Assembly (NCBI RefSeq): GCF_030272615.1
Contig: NC_081406.1
Span: 480,160,900-480,224,899, forward strand
DNA: 64,000 nt
DNA from: Cryptomeria japonica
Lineage: Eukaryota; Streptophyta; Pinopsida; Cupressales; Cupressaceae
Direction: 5' to 3'
Below, piece by piece: positions 10,679 to 20,869 of this stretch. The stretch's first letter is position 1. Each line of letters starts with the position of its first letter. A model generated the notes under the pieces. That model saw nothing but the letters and a program-made list of their open reading frames with translations, did no database searches and was not told the origin of the DNA. The position numbers and the translations under genes were made by a program.

Positions 10679-13600
10679 ATGTCGAAGTTAGGAATTAGCA
10701 TCCAGAAGGAACAACAGAGGATTGTTGAGACGAGATTCTATCTAGAATCCAAGATGTCATCCAGATGGAAAGAGATTACATATACAAACATGCATTTCCT
10801 GAACATGGACCAGATGCAGAAGCGGATTTCGGAATTGGAAGCCAGATTCCTTCTCCAACTTATGTAAACATTATGAAGAGTGGCATTTATTAGGCCGATG
10901 GGTTCCCGCAGTCCATACATTGCAGCGAGCTAATCCTAGAGTGTGCACGATGTTATGAGCCTCGCTCCCGAATGATCAAGTCTCCTAAGGGTGCCATCAT
11001 TGCCTACCTTACTGAGGATGCGATTGCCAAGGTGTTCGGAATTCCACCTGGAGCAGACATGAAAGATAGAACCGAGGATAAATATGAAGACAGATATAAG
11101 AAGAAGATGGATGCGTGCAAGACCGTAGTGAATAAGGAGTGGATGATTGATCCTAGGACTCATCATTCCAAGGCTCCCAAGACACTCATGTGCACAAATT
11201 TCAAGGATGAATATAGTGATTTAGTATTCCTGCTTAACCGAGTGATGGAGATGTCGCAAGGTGCAATATACGATGGATGGATGTTCTATTTCGTCTAGGA
11301 TTGTCTGAAAGGAACATTGATCAATTGGTCGAAAATCATAGGTGACAATCTGGATTTTCAATTGAGGAATGTGGAGAGGTCCAGGTCATTCGCCATGACT
11401 TCCTATTTGGTGTACCTGCTTGCACAATTTGTTACTTACAAAGGATTGATATACAAAGGTGAAGTCGGGAATGGACAAGGACAATTTAGAAGTTATGAGT
11501 GCTATCTATAGCTGAACATGTATCGAATTGAAGATTATAAGAGAGTGAATGATGCATTCATTATGTACATAACGTGAACATTGCAAGGCGGAATCTACAA
11601 GAGGTTCTCCAAGGAGGCAACAAAGCTGATAGAGAAATATGGATCATGGTACACATAGTTTCCCACTTTCACATACCTAAGGATTCATGGATTTCAATCC
11701 GAACCTTACAGGCTTCCTAGGTATCCTACAGACAAAATGATATTACTTGAGGTGGTGAGACAACTTTTGGAGTTTGATTCTATCCAGAAGGACAAACATA
11801 GAACGAGGATGACATTTCCTATTTCAGTAGGGAAGACATTGGAGGTTTGCCAATTCGCTACAGCAGCTAGCACAACAGTTGAGGAACTTGCATTCTATCA
11901 ATTTTCTACATACAAGAAAAGAGAAAGGTTTGATCCAAATAAGAAAGTTGGAAGGATCAAGGGAGATAAGTCCATCCACATAGTAGACATAAAGGATTAT
12001 TGGGCCAACCTGATGGACGAGCAAGCAGTGAAAAGAACGTGGTCCAGAATGTTCGTGGATTTCATGAGGAAGTGTGGACTTTTCCTCATTCCTGATTAGA
12101 TATTGGATGAAAAAGATCATACACATCCACAATATGAGAATGAAATGAAGAGGGCTATCCTATTGCCTAACTGGTCAGAACAAGAAATGACAAATTTCAA
12201 TGTATTGATGAGAGAGGTCTTGAGTTTCTCCCGAGGATGGGTAGATAGTCAGATGAACAAGTTAGTTGACATGGGTGTTATCTTCACTTATGAAAAGATG
12301 AAATAGGAGGAATCCGCTTCCGAAGATGATCAAAGAACTATTAGCGACATAAGGACTCATGTGGATGAGGAGAGTCAAGCTCCCAAACGAAGGAAGAACA
12401 CACCAAGAGAAGTCAAGGCTAGAGTGAAGAAGATTGAGGAGGTCAAGAAGAAGAAGCAACAAACTATCATTCCTTCGCCTATCATTCCTTCACCGCCCCT
12501 CAGTGTCTCATCAATCAAGGAAGTTGAAGTGCCAAAACAGAATAAGGAGTTTGAGCAATGTTCCAACACAGTGATATTACCAGAGAATGTTCAAGATTTA
12601 CATGCCACAACTACATCTGCTCCATCTAATGAGGGTGATGATCAACCGGGATCTCCTACTGTCCTTTTGGAGGTTAGTTTGGGGAAGAATGTATATGATT
12701 TGACCAAGGATAATCTTGATGACGATGATGATGTTATCTCGGCATTGAGAGAGCTTGATTGAGAGATGCGTCTCAATGATGGTATGGAGATGGCCGCTAT
12801 TCCTGATTGGCTGATGAGGAGTATGGAGAAAAGTAAGATGGTAGAGGCGCAACCTATTGACGATATTGATGACTGCTTAGCAAGGAGCAACAAGGAGAAA
12901 GAACCTAAGAAAGCTGAGATTTTGTCACATATAGCAAGAGATGAGACAAGAATTGGAGATGTGACGACAATCATTGCTACTCCCATGGATTTCCAGATTA
13001 CTTCAGGTGCCCTTGGTCATACTACAAAGGAATGAGAATTTCAGGAGGTTGGTGATACCCTCAAGGCAATCAGTTCGAGATTAGACTGTGAGATTGAAAA
13101 GAGAGAGAAGTATGAAGAAGAGAATATCAGACTTAAAGAGTATATTGCAGGGATAAGGCGTGAGAATCCCACCCTTATTTCCCCTATCGCAATTGATTGT
13201 GGACTACATAGTACATACACATTATGAGGCAGCGAGAGATACACTCGCGGAAGTGGAGAAATGGATTGAAAATACTAAGAGACAGCTAGATGAATTCCTT
13301 ACTTTGTCCAGGCTTTTGACAGGACAACAAGGCTCATATTCAGGATACAATACTTGGAGGGAGTTTGGGAGGAATTTCGACCTATTCAGGAGAAGACTAT
13401 TCCATGCCTCAGAGCGTTGAAGAGGATTCCTATGTCAACATTGATCAGGGAGAATATTGTGCAAAATGGAGATAGATACGATTTCCATGGCTGGTATTGT
13501 TCATTGGCCATGAAGAAATCAACTTATGAGAGCGCACAAAAGAATTGTGCAGAGATGGAAGAATCGATTCATGATATTCAGTCGAGGATCCTTGCCTCAA

Positions 13601-13956
13601 TTGAGGAATTATTGGTAGTTGATGTCAGTGAAGCTAGTGGTTTACACTTAGCGGAATTGAGAGACAAAATGAAGTTCATGTATTTCAATTAGTTGGACTC
13701 TTTGAAGAAGAGTCAGATGGATGACTTGGTTTCTTTGTTGATTCATGTTCACAATTCGCAAAAGCTCATGCCAAATTGGGAGAACACTTTGGATGCTTGC
13801 TTGGATGCGTTGGATGTGATTGATCTACAACAGGATACCTTACCCAACATTTCCATGGAGGAGTTAGATTCTGTATTGGCTAGATTCTTGGATTATTCTA
13901 TGAGAGAAAGAGATGTAGGACAAAATCTTCTAGAAGATTCCCTATTTGATGACTAG
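10679..13956 (+). pseudogene. Element A ORF, degraded copy of the A/B/C protein family
   Basis: The ATG at 10679 (MSKLGISIQ) matches the B start at 42275. The first ~450 residues align in order with B and C: a block reading ELILECARCYEPRS, then AIIAYLTEDAIAKVFGIP, then KDEYSDLVFLLNRVM and GWMFYF, then LDFQLRNV, then TKLIEKYGSWY, then EVCQFATAAS. A charged, low-complexity linker (KKIEEVKKKKQQ) and a helical C-terminal part follow. At least seven premature stops are present, nearly all TAG or TGA where B or C has CAG, CAA or CGA. Function is unknown. I see no gag zinc knuckle, protease, RT, integrase or transposase motif. Distant relation to plant mobile domain proteins is only a guess. Confidence 0.6.
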
Positions 13957-14093
13957 GTGTCTTTCTGTTGGGCCATATGTTGGTGGCTCCATTTTTTATG
14001 TAAACCTTAATTAGGGCAACTCTAGGGCTTTGTTGGCTTGATCTTGGCCCCTGATTTTGATTTAATTTTGGCCATCCATTATGTATGAGACTC

Positions 14094-14101
14094 TATATAT
14101 A
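14094..14101 (+). promoter_or_regulatory. TATA box of the 3' promoter-like block of element A
   Basis: TATATATA followed by CCCCATTGCC, about 140 bp after the ORF stop and facing outward toward the element end. An equivalent block with CTATAAAAGG lies in S1 (33505-33496, minus), and one with TATAAATA follows the B ORF. Confidence 0.5.
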
Positions 14102-14899
14102 CCCCATTGCCTCTCATTTGTAAGAGAGATTTTTGAGAATTGTTGGCAGATGTTGCAGATTTGAATATAAATCATTGTTCGACTTGATGGTGATTTTTGT
14201 TTAAGCGTCGTCTTGCATTCAAGGTTCTCAATTTGTCCAAGTTAGATTAGAATTTTAGATTATAATTTGCTTTCAATGTTTGTTAAATTGAATGAAAGAA
14301 TTGTTGAGTATATTTGTGTGGAATCCATTAATCCATACCACTAGCCTCTTGTTGATTGTAAGTGTGTCGTGCGTGGTCAACTAGAAATTTATGCAAGCTT
14401 AACTTCGATTATTATACGTCCATTGTTATGCATCAACTTGGATGGTATCAATGTTTGATGGTAGTAATTTGAAAATCTATGAAATATACCTTAGATGATT
14501 GCACTAAGCTCGTGTCAAAATCTATTCGACTTGATGGTGAGACCCTGCCTAGTTTGATTCCACTAAATTTGTTCATCACTTCTTGCATTCTAGGTTTTAG
14601 AATAGATTTCCTAACCCCATTCCCTTTTGCCTTTTTTAAGAAAGTCTTGTTAGAATTTAGTCAAGAGCTTCATTGCCAAATCCTAAGTTAGCAGCATACC
14701 CATTCCATATTCATGATAAGTAAAGTTGATTCGAACAATTGTGTAAGTCACCAAGTGAAAACAACAATTCACATCGACCATTGAGTTACCCACTCGTCAA
14801 GAATTGACTGTAGAAACCTTGGAATCATTTTAGTTGATCTTACCCTTAGCATTTGAGGTGATTTTGTTCAAGAGAGGGTAAAGTACTTCGGTATTTTAT

Positions 14900-16375
14900 T
14901 GTAATGTCCCTACTAGTTAGAGATCATTAACCTGCAAAATAGATTGTTAGAATACAACAAACATATATATATATATATAGAAGTAATCTAACTTTAATAT
15001 ACTTACTTAACATAATCACAACTTTTATCTAATAAAAAGGATACGATTGCCATACAAAAGTATGTCCTTAGGCGGCCGTGAAGCTCGCCTTCTTGGAACC
15101 CATCTTGGTTCCAAGCCCTCCAGGAAGTCGAAGGTGAATTCGACTCCTATCTTGAATGTAATTTCTTACATCCAAGCCCTCCAAGAAATCGAAGGTTAAT
15201 TCGACTCCTATCTTGAATGTAATTTCTTACATCCAAGCCCTCCAGGAGATCGAAGGTTAATTCGATTCCTGTCTTGGGTGTAACCTCTTACACCCAAGCC
15301 ATCCAAGGAAGACCCTATGTCAATTCCTTGCCTTGGATGATGCATCCCATCATCCAAGTCCTCAGAGGGGACCGACCAGATCTGTCTTTTCTTGGATGAA
15401 CTTAGTCAACCAAGCCATATATATGCATATAGATATTTAGTATATACTGCCCTCCAGGGATTATCATAATCCCCCCGTTAGGCCAAGGGAATTTCTTCCC
15501 TATAACCTTCATCATATAATCACATTAATATTACATTTTATAATTCATTACTGTTTTCCATTCCATAATTTACGTCTTCATTTACATATTCTTTAATCTT
15601 TCTAATGATCCTAAATATACATACATATTCTACATAGATTTCTATCTTTATTGCTACATTCATATAAGTAATCATCAGAGATATATGTATTCATAAAAAT
15701 GCATATGTGCGTGTGTGGCACACACATCCACACACATATATACCTTAAGACTTCTTAACCCCTCTTACCTGTATGCAGATTGTAGCCTGCGGTTGGAGTT
15801 CGCACTGTAGATGTTGCCTACAGATTGGGAGGCAAACCATAAAGAACACAAATGTTACTTCCTGTAACTTGATAACAATTCTGATATGATCTTATCAATG
15901 GTGATGTCACTAGATGCTTTTGATTCCTTCCCTTTATATCTCTCAAGTTGAGGGAGAGGTCACACCTTTTCATCATGTATGCCCTTCGGCAAGAGACATG
16001 CCCTTTCACCATTAGCACCCTTTGAAAGAGTGTAACTCTTCATTATTTCTACCATTTGAAAGGGACACAACCTTTCATAATCAGATCTGCACTTATTATT
16101 TAAATCAAATCTGCACTTCTCATCACCAAATTATCCCCCCTCTCAAATGAGGTTTTCTTCTCCCTTTTATATATCATTGTTGAGGGAGTCACAACTTTTC
16201 CTTTCATGTCTTTTGACTTTTCATTAACTTGATTAATTTTTTATTAATCATATTTAATTGTATCATTTTATATTTTAATTTTATTATTATCATTTATTAC
16301 TAAATTCTACTTCAAAGTGGGGATATTATTATCATATGTTATTAAATTCTATTTCAAAGTGGGGACTGTATTACA
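14900..16375 (+). mobile_element. Solo LTR (TGTAATGTCCC family) nested in element A
   Basis: Begins TGTAATGTCCCT at 14900 and ends CTGTATTACA at 16375, flanked by perfect TTTAT duplications (14895-14899 and 16376-16380). Removing it restores the tail of element A in alignment with S1. It contains the covarying hairpin array at 15085-15425. No coding sequence. Confidence 0.85.
15085..15425 (+). repeat. 61-bp tandem repeats that each form hairpins
   Basis: CCAAGCC blocks start at 15111, 15172, 15233 and 15294, an exact 61-bp period, with a degenerate fifth at about 15353. Each unit has two inverted repeats: a CTTGG...CCAAG stem of 9-11 bp spanning the unit boundary, and an inner TCGAA...TTCGA stem. 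The stem sequences change from unit to unit on both sides. Confidence 0.85.
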
Positions 16376-16526
16376 TTTATTCTGATGCTTGCATGTGCAT
16401 AAAACACACATCAACAGTATAATACAACACAATATTTTCAACGGGAGCTTATATTGAACTCCAAGATTGATATGGGATCTTGGTGATTGGTTTATAGGTT
16501 CCAATTGTTTGAGGGCAAGCAATCTT

Positions 16527-16540
16527 AGGGTGGGAGGACT
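16527..16540 (+). other. Polypurine tract of R1
   Basis: AGGGTGGGAGGACT immediately before the 3' LTR. The preceding bases GAGGGCAAGCAAT match GTGGGCAAGCAAC upstream of the tract in the young element (39428-39440), so the two elements share this end. Confidence 0.75.
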
Positions 16541-17615
16541 TGTAAGGTCCTATTTTTGACAGTATTGGAAATTAAACATTTAAAAATTTTTTGAAGCTAA
16601 AATGTAGCAAAAAGGAAATAACTATATAATTTAAGCACCTAAAAGATAAATTAAAAGATAATATTAAATAATTAAATTAAAGTGAATTTAGACAAAGATT
16701 AATTAAAGTTGATATAATATATCTGTGTAGAAACCCAATTAATATTAGTTAAAGGATTTGGGATTGTTGTTCAACAGGGAATGCCTGATAATTTCTTCAA
16801 TTTGATTTGATAAGTTTCTCAAATTCGTATTCTCAAGATTGTTGCCGAGAAAAAACCATTTTCGTGAGTGAAAGCTCTATCTTAAGTGGACTTGGAGAGA
16901 TCTATCAGATTTCTCAGTTGGATTATTGGCAATGCACATAAATTAGTGAGGTCTTCATAGATGACCAATTTTAGGAACTACAAAATATGGATGGTATGTT
17001 GTTATTTTTATTATTTCTTGGTGTTTATTCAAAATATGGAATATAGAGGTTTTGTTGTAATTATCATTTGCTATTAATGTTGGCCAATTTCATGGGAGGA
17101 TACGTGCCAAAAAGAATAATATTATATATAAGTGTGGCCTACATTCCTGACGGGAATGGAATTGTAAGTTAAGCTGTTTGAATTTCACACTGGACGAGAA
17201 TATCTATTATTACTGGCTTATCGGCCAGATATAGAAACGTCAAGAAAAACATGGTAATGACTGTCATTTGATGATGCCATGGGAGTTTATGAATTCCTCT
17301 TTCATAATGGGTAGAGCAAAGTATTCTAACAACTTGTAAAAATATCCGTGACACGATACTAAACCTACGATGCATCATTCTGGTCACCTTTCTTACTCTG
17401 TGTATCAGTTGAAGATCATGGAGAAATGCATTGTGTGAGGGCTCTTGTATTCCTTGCATGCCTATAGAAGAGTAATATGATGACCGATAATATCTTGAGA
17501 GTATTGTCCTAGTGATAAATGTAAGCCATTCCTCTATTATTATTCATATACCAGATGACTTCAATAGTGCTAGAAATATTTAAAGGCATTAGAGGAAGCA
17601 AATGGAAGACATGGA
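16541..17615 (+). repeat. 3' LTR of R1, truncated
   Basis: TGTAAGGTCC onward aligns with 3688-4763 of the 5' LTR with scattered substitutions and small indels, so the element is old. The last ~0.8 kb of the LTR is absent: at about 17616 the sequence changes to the AT-rich repeat and does not resume within the window. Confidence 0.75.
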
Positions 17616-18373
17616 AACCAAAGAACCAATACTCTGGAAAAAATCGCGATTTGGATAAAAATCGCAAGTGTTGCTGATCAATTCCCCAATAATCGGGTAA
17701 AAATCATTGACTTAGGTCAATGACTTTTTGGCCGATTAATCGTGATGGAAACCTGCAAAAAAACGCATTTTCCATTTCTTGCGAAATTGGCGGAAAAAAA
17801 ACCCTACAATCCGCCTGTCGTTCGTATGTATAACGGGCACATGTTTTTTCTATAAAATAAATTTTTATGGTTGCATTTAAGGGATTTTCCTGATTTTAGG
17901 GTTTGGGTTTTTCTTTGATCGAGTTTGCATATTATTTTACATGTAAATAATATTGTATAAAATTTTACATTTGTGTTGTAAAAAATATAATATATTTCCA
18001 TTTATAAATTTATATAATATTTGTTAATTGTTTTTTATTTTTTATTTTTTATATTTAATATTATTTCAATATACTATATATGTTTATATATTTTTAATAT
18101 TATTTTGTATAGTATTATTTTTTATTTATATGTATCTTTTATTTTATTGATATAAATGTGTAAATATATTAAAAAATAATAAATATTATTTCATTTTATT
18201 AATGTAAATATATAAATAAAATTTTACATTTGTGTTGTACAAAAAATTATATTTAAATTTTTAAATTTATATAATATTTGTTATTTTGTTTTTTATTTTT
18301 TATTTATATATCTAATGTTATTTCATCGTACTATATGTTTATATATTTTTAATATTATTTTATTAATATAAAT

Positions 18374-19346
18374 CAGAGTTCCGTGACTTGCGGCGAGTCA
18401 TGCGAATCATGCGAGTCAGCGGGCTGGGTGACCCCTGCCGGGTCACGGTGACCTTGACCCGGGCTCGGACGGGTCAGGGGGCCTGACTTGCCTGACTCGC
18501 TGAGTCAGCGAGCCACTCCCTGACTCGCCGAGTCCGAGGGTCGTGACCCAGTTGACGTCACTTAAAAAAGTGCAGTAAAAAAAACAAAAAAAATATAACA
18601 TTTTTTAATGATTTTTTTTGCCATTTCTATTTGCGAAATAGACTGTCTGTGGAGAGGTTGAATGATCTAGTCTTTGTTCATTACAACCTTTGTCTCAGGA
18701 CCAGACAGATTTTGGATGCTGACTCCTCTCCGATCACTCTAGAGGAAGTCGACCCCGAGTTCGATTGGCTCATTGAGTCCACCGATCTAGTCTTCACTGA
18801 TGAGGACCTTGAGTGGGTTGACCAGGCTGACAGAGAGGCTGAGGCTGTGGCTATGGCAAAGGAGGAGGATACAGCACGATCAAGCACAACACCTATGGCT
18901 ACTCAGACTGGCACATCACAGGTAGAGACTATGGCTACTTAGTCATCGAGGACCTACCTTAGAGGCCTTTCCAGGAGGCAGATAGACGAGGCTGAGCCAA
19001 AGCTTGAGCCATAGACTTGTTTTTGTTTACACTTTACAGTTTCATATATGTTTGGGAACATTTGAAGTCATGGATTTTATATACATTGGACAACATTTAT
19101 AACTCTATATATCTATGTTTTCTAATTCCTTCAGCTACAATTTACATTTCTACACGTGATGGATGTATGTTTATGTATGTGATCAAATTAGCTTCTATTT
19201 GTTGATGTTATAGTGTCTTTAAGCTTAATTCAATAATGGGTGTTTGAAACAAGTTTTAAATCGTTAAAAATCTCTAAATTTCAAGGGTTTTCTTATTTTG
19301 CCGAGTCGTTGCCGAGTCAGAGCAGAGTCCAAGTTTGGGAACTTTG
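18374..19346 (+). mobile_element. Small hAT element with transposase remnant and 8-bp target duplication
   Basis: Ends are CAGAGTTCC (left) and the complement of CAAAGTTCC (right), typical hAT-type terminal inverted repeats. The flanks are identical 8-bp ATATAAAT duplications (18366-18373 and 19347-19354). Both ends carry many CGAGTCA/TGACTCG sub-repeats, giving a GC-rich patch (18380-18560) in AT-rich surroundings. At 973 bp it can hold only part of a transposase and must have been moved in trans. Confidence 0.9.
18631..18942 (+). pseudogene. hAT transposase C-terminal tail remnant
   Basis: The frame reads RNRLSVERLNDLVFVHYNLCLRT, then an acidic tail with EDLEWVDQADREAE. I recognise this as the segment that follows the dimerisation domain in plant hAT (DUF659/hATC) transposases. 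There is no proper ATG in context; the frame opens on TTG after a stop, so this is an exon remnant rather than a gene. The tail ends at TAG 18940-18942. The catalytic region is absent. Confidence 0.8.
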
Positions 19347-19884
19347 ATATAAATATATAAATATAATTAAAAATAATAAATATTATTTCATTATATTAAT
19401 GTAAATATATAAATAAAATTTTACATTTGTGTTGTAATAAATATATTTTACATTTTTAATTATATATAATATTTGTCATATTTTTTATTTTTTTATTTAT
19501 ATATTAAATATTATTTCATTGTACTATATGTTTATATATTTTTAATATCATTTTATACAATATTATTTTTTATTTATATGTATCTATTATTTTATTGATA
19601 TAAATATATTTAAAAATAATAAATATCAATATAATTATATAAAATCACCGATAAAAAAAAAATATAATTATATAAAATCATATATTTATATGGTATAAAA
19701 TATATAAATTATATATATAATAAAAAATGTTTGAACTTAATTATTTAACAATGTTATTAAAAAAAAGTTTTTGATTTTTTTCTTCAATTTTTTACTTTTT
19801 TTTGTAAATCCGATTTTTTGCCGATTGTTTCAAAAAATCTTATACTTTTGGTTTGCCGATTAATTCCCCAAATGATTAATGCTT

Positions 19885-20391
19885 CATTGGTTAAGATGGC
19901 AAGAGAACGGGAACTAGTTGCCATGTAGCGTCCTTAGCACCTCCAGCAGGAGGCGAGCACTTCCCAGTCGTCAGTTTTGCGAGGGACGCCTTCTCATCCC
20001 TCCTAGCATTAGTTTTAAGATTTGATCAGCTTCCATTTTGTTCAGCTGTCTGGAAGACGGCTACTTTTTTGGGGGGGCTGATGTTAGGCGTAAAATAGAA
20101 TAATACTTTTTGTTATGCGTTATTATGTAGTTAGTTGGCCATGTGGGTTCCCATAGGAATAGTTGTCAGTTATGACGATTGGTATCTCGGCCAACTGCCA
20201 AGTACTATTTATATTGTAGTGTAAGGGAACCTAGGCAGTGATGATCATGTATTGAATTTTCAGGATGCAATAAAAGACATCATTCCGGCCTATGTGAATT
20301 TTGTATATTCGGTGAATTGCTGTTTAAATGTTATCTGTATATTTCCATTCTGTTGCTTTGTAATTCAAACTGACACCATAGGAAGCAAACA
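19885..20391 (+). mobile_element. Ty3/gypsy 3' end: 3' UTR, polypurine tract and LTR
   Basis: A 5'-truncated fragment ending in an LTR of about 310 bp, TGTTAGGCG (20082) to AGCAAACA (20391). The purine tract GGGGGGGCTGA directly precedes it. The layout and LTR ends (TGTT...AAACA, G-run before the LTR) resemble the intact gypsy element at 48227-53683, so it is a related but distinct family. No coding sequence remains. Confidence 0.65.
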
Positions 20392-20406
20392 ATGGTGTTG
20401 ACGATT

Positions 20407-20850
20407 TCATCCACATGAAGAAAATAGGCTGCAATATTTTTTTTTGTGTTTCATTTTCAAGCATTCATCCTTCTTAACTTTGTCATCACCTTCATAGATG
20501 TTTTTAAGTTTTTCCCATATTTCTTTTGCTGAGTCATAGTGTATAACCTTGAAAAACCTTGATTCGAATAGAGCACACAAGATAGCATTCATGGATTTTA
20601 CATTGTATTCACTAGCTTTCTTTCCAACCTGATCTTTTGGTGATCTTATTGGAGCTATACAACGACTCACTATTGATTGCCAAATATCAAAGCCAAGAGC
20701 CATTAGAAAAGTTCCCATCCATATGCTTCATAATGCATAGTTCGTTCCATCAAAAAATGGAGCTCTATTTGAGGAGAAACTTTCTTGACAAGCCATGTGT
20801 CCCCCCGATCTACCTTCTAGTGGTTAGACTTTTTTGATGGAACGAACTAT
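20407..20850 (-). pseudogene. Ty1/copia gag N-terminal remnant
   Basis: The minus strand reads a gag start with FDGTNYALW, then MGTFLMALGFDIWQSIV, NAILCALFESRFFKV and AKEIWEKLKNIYEGDDKVK, the UBN2/gag-polypeptide pattern of copia capsid proteins. It ends at 20407 in an A-rich run and adjoins the gypsy LTR. The N-terminal part is involved in a 37-bp inverted repeat. The downstream zinc knuckle and pol are absent. Confidence 0.8.
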
Positions 20851-20866
20851 GCATTATGAAGCATAT
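20721..20866. repeat. Perfect 37-bp inverted repeat with 72-bp spacer
   Basis: Positions 20721-20757 (ATATGCTTCATAATGC...) are the exact reverse complement of 20830-20866. The arms cover the FDGTNYAL part of the copia gag start. The right arm is followed by LTR-like sequence rather than by a primer binding site. Confidence 0.95.
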
Positions 20867-20869
20867 CAC

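Larger units (their letters stand above)
7783..16416 (+). mobile_element. Element A: TG...CA element with internal ORF and no second LTR copy
   Basis: Begins TGTTGTGACC at 7783 and ends ATCAACA at 16416. It is flanked by GTATG (7778-7782) and GTATA (16417-16421), a 5-bp target duplication with one mismatch, inside R1. In order it holds a terminal hairpin pair, an array of GATTTTCC motifs (8.3-8.9 kb), a SINE insertion, an ORF remnant (10679-13956), a promoter-like block (TATA at 14094) and a tail shared with S1, interrupted by a solo LTR (14900-16375). Without the nested insertions it is about 6.8 kb. I cannot find a direct repeat of its 5' end near its 3' end. It is either a solo copy of a giant LTR that contains an ORF, or a different class of element. 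Confidence 0.65.
17616..19884. repeat. AT-rich repeat block with ~240-290-bp internal repeats
   Basis: Extremely AT-rich (mostly A/T runs such as TATTATTTCATT). Related stretches recur at about 17940-18180, 18185-18373 and 19355-19640, each with ATTTTACATTTGTGTTGTA followed by TATATTTTTAATATTATTT. The outer parts carry GATTAATTCCCCAA / ATTCCCCAATAATCGG motifs in inverted sense (17680 and 19860), suggesting an element with inverted ends. No gene is seen apart from the nested hAT. Confidence 0.5.

Noticed and set aside
14898-16433. Alternative solo-LTR boundaries ATTGT...ACAAT with ATTTT flanks
   Set aside because: The TGTAATG...TATTACA boundaries with perfect TTTAT flanks also restore the element A tail in alignment with S1, a stronger solution.
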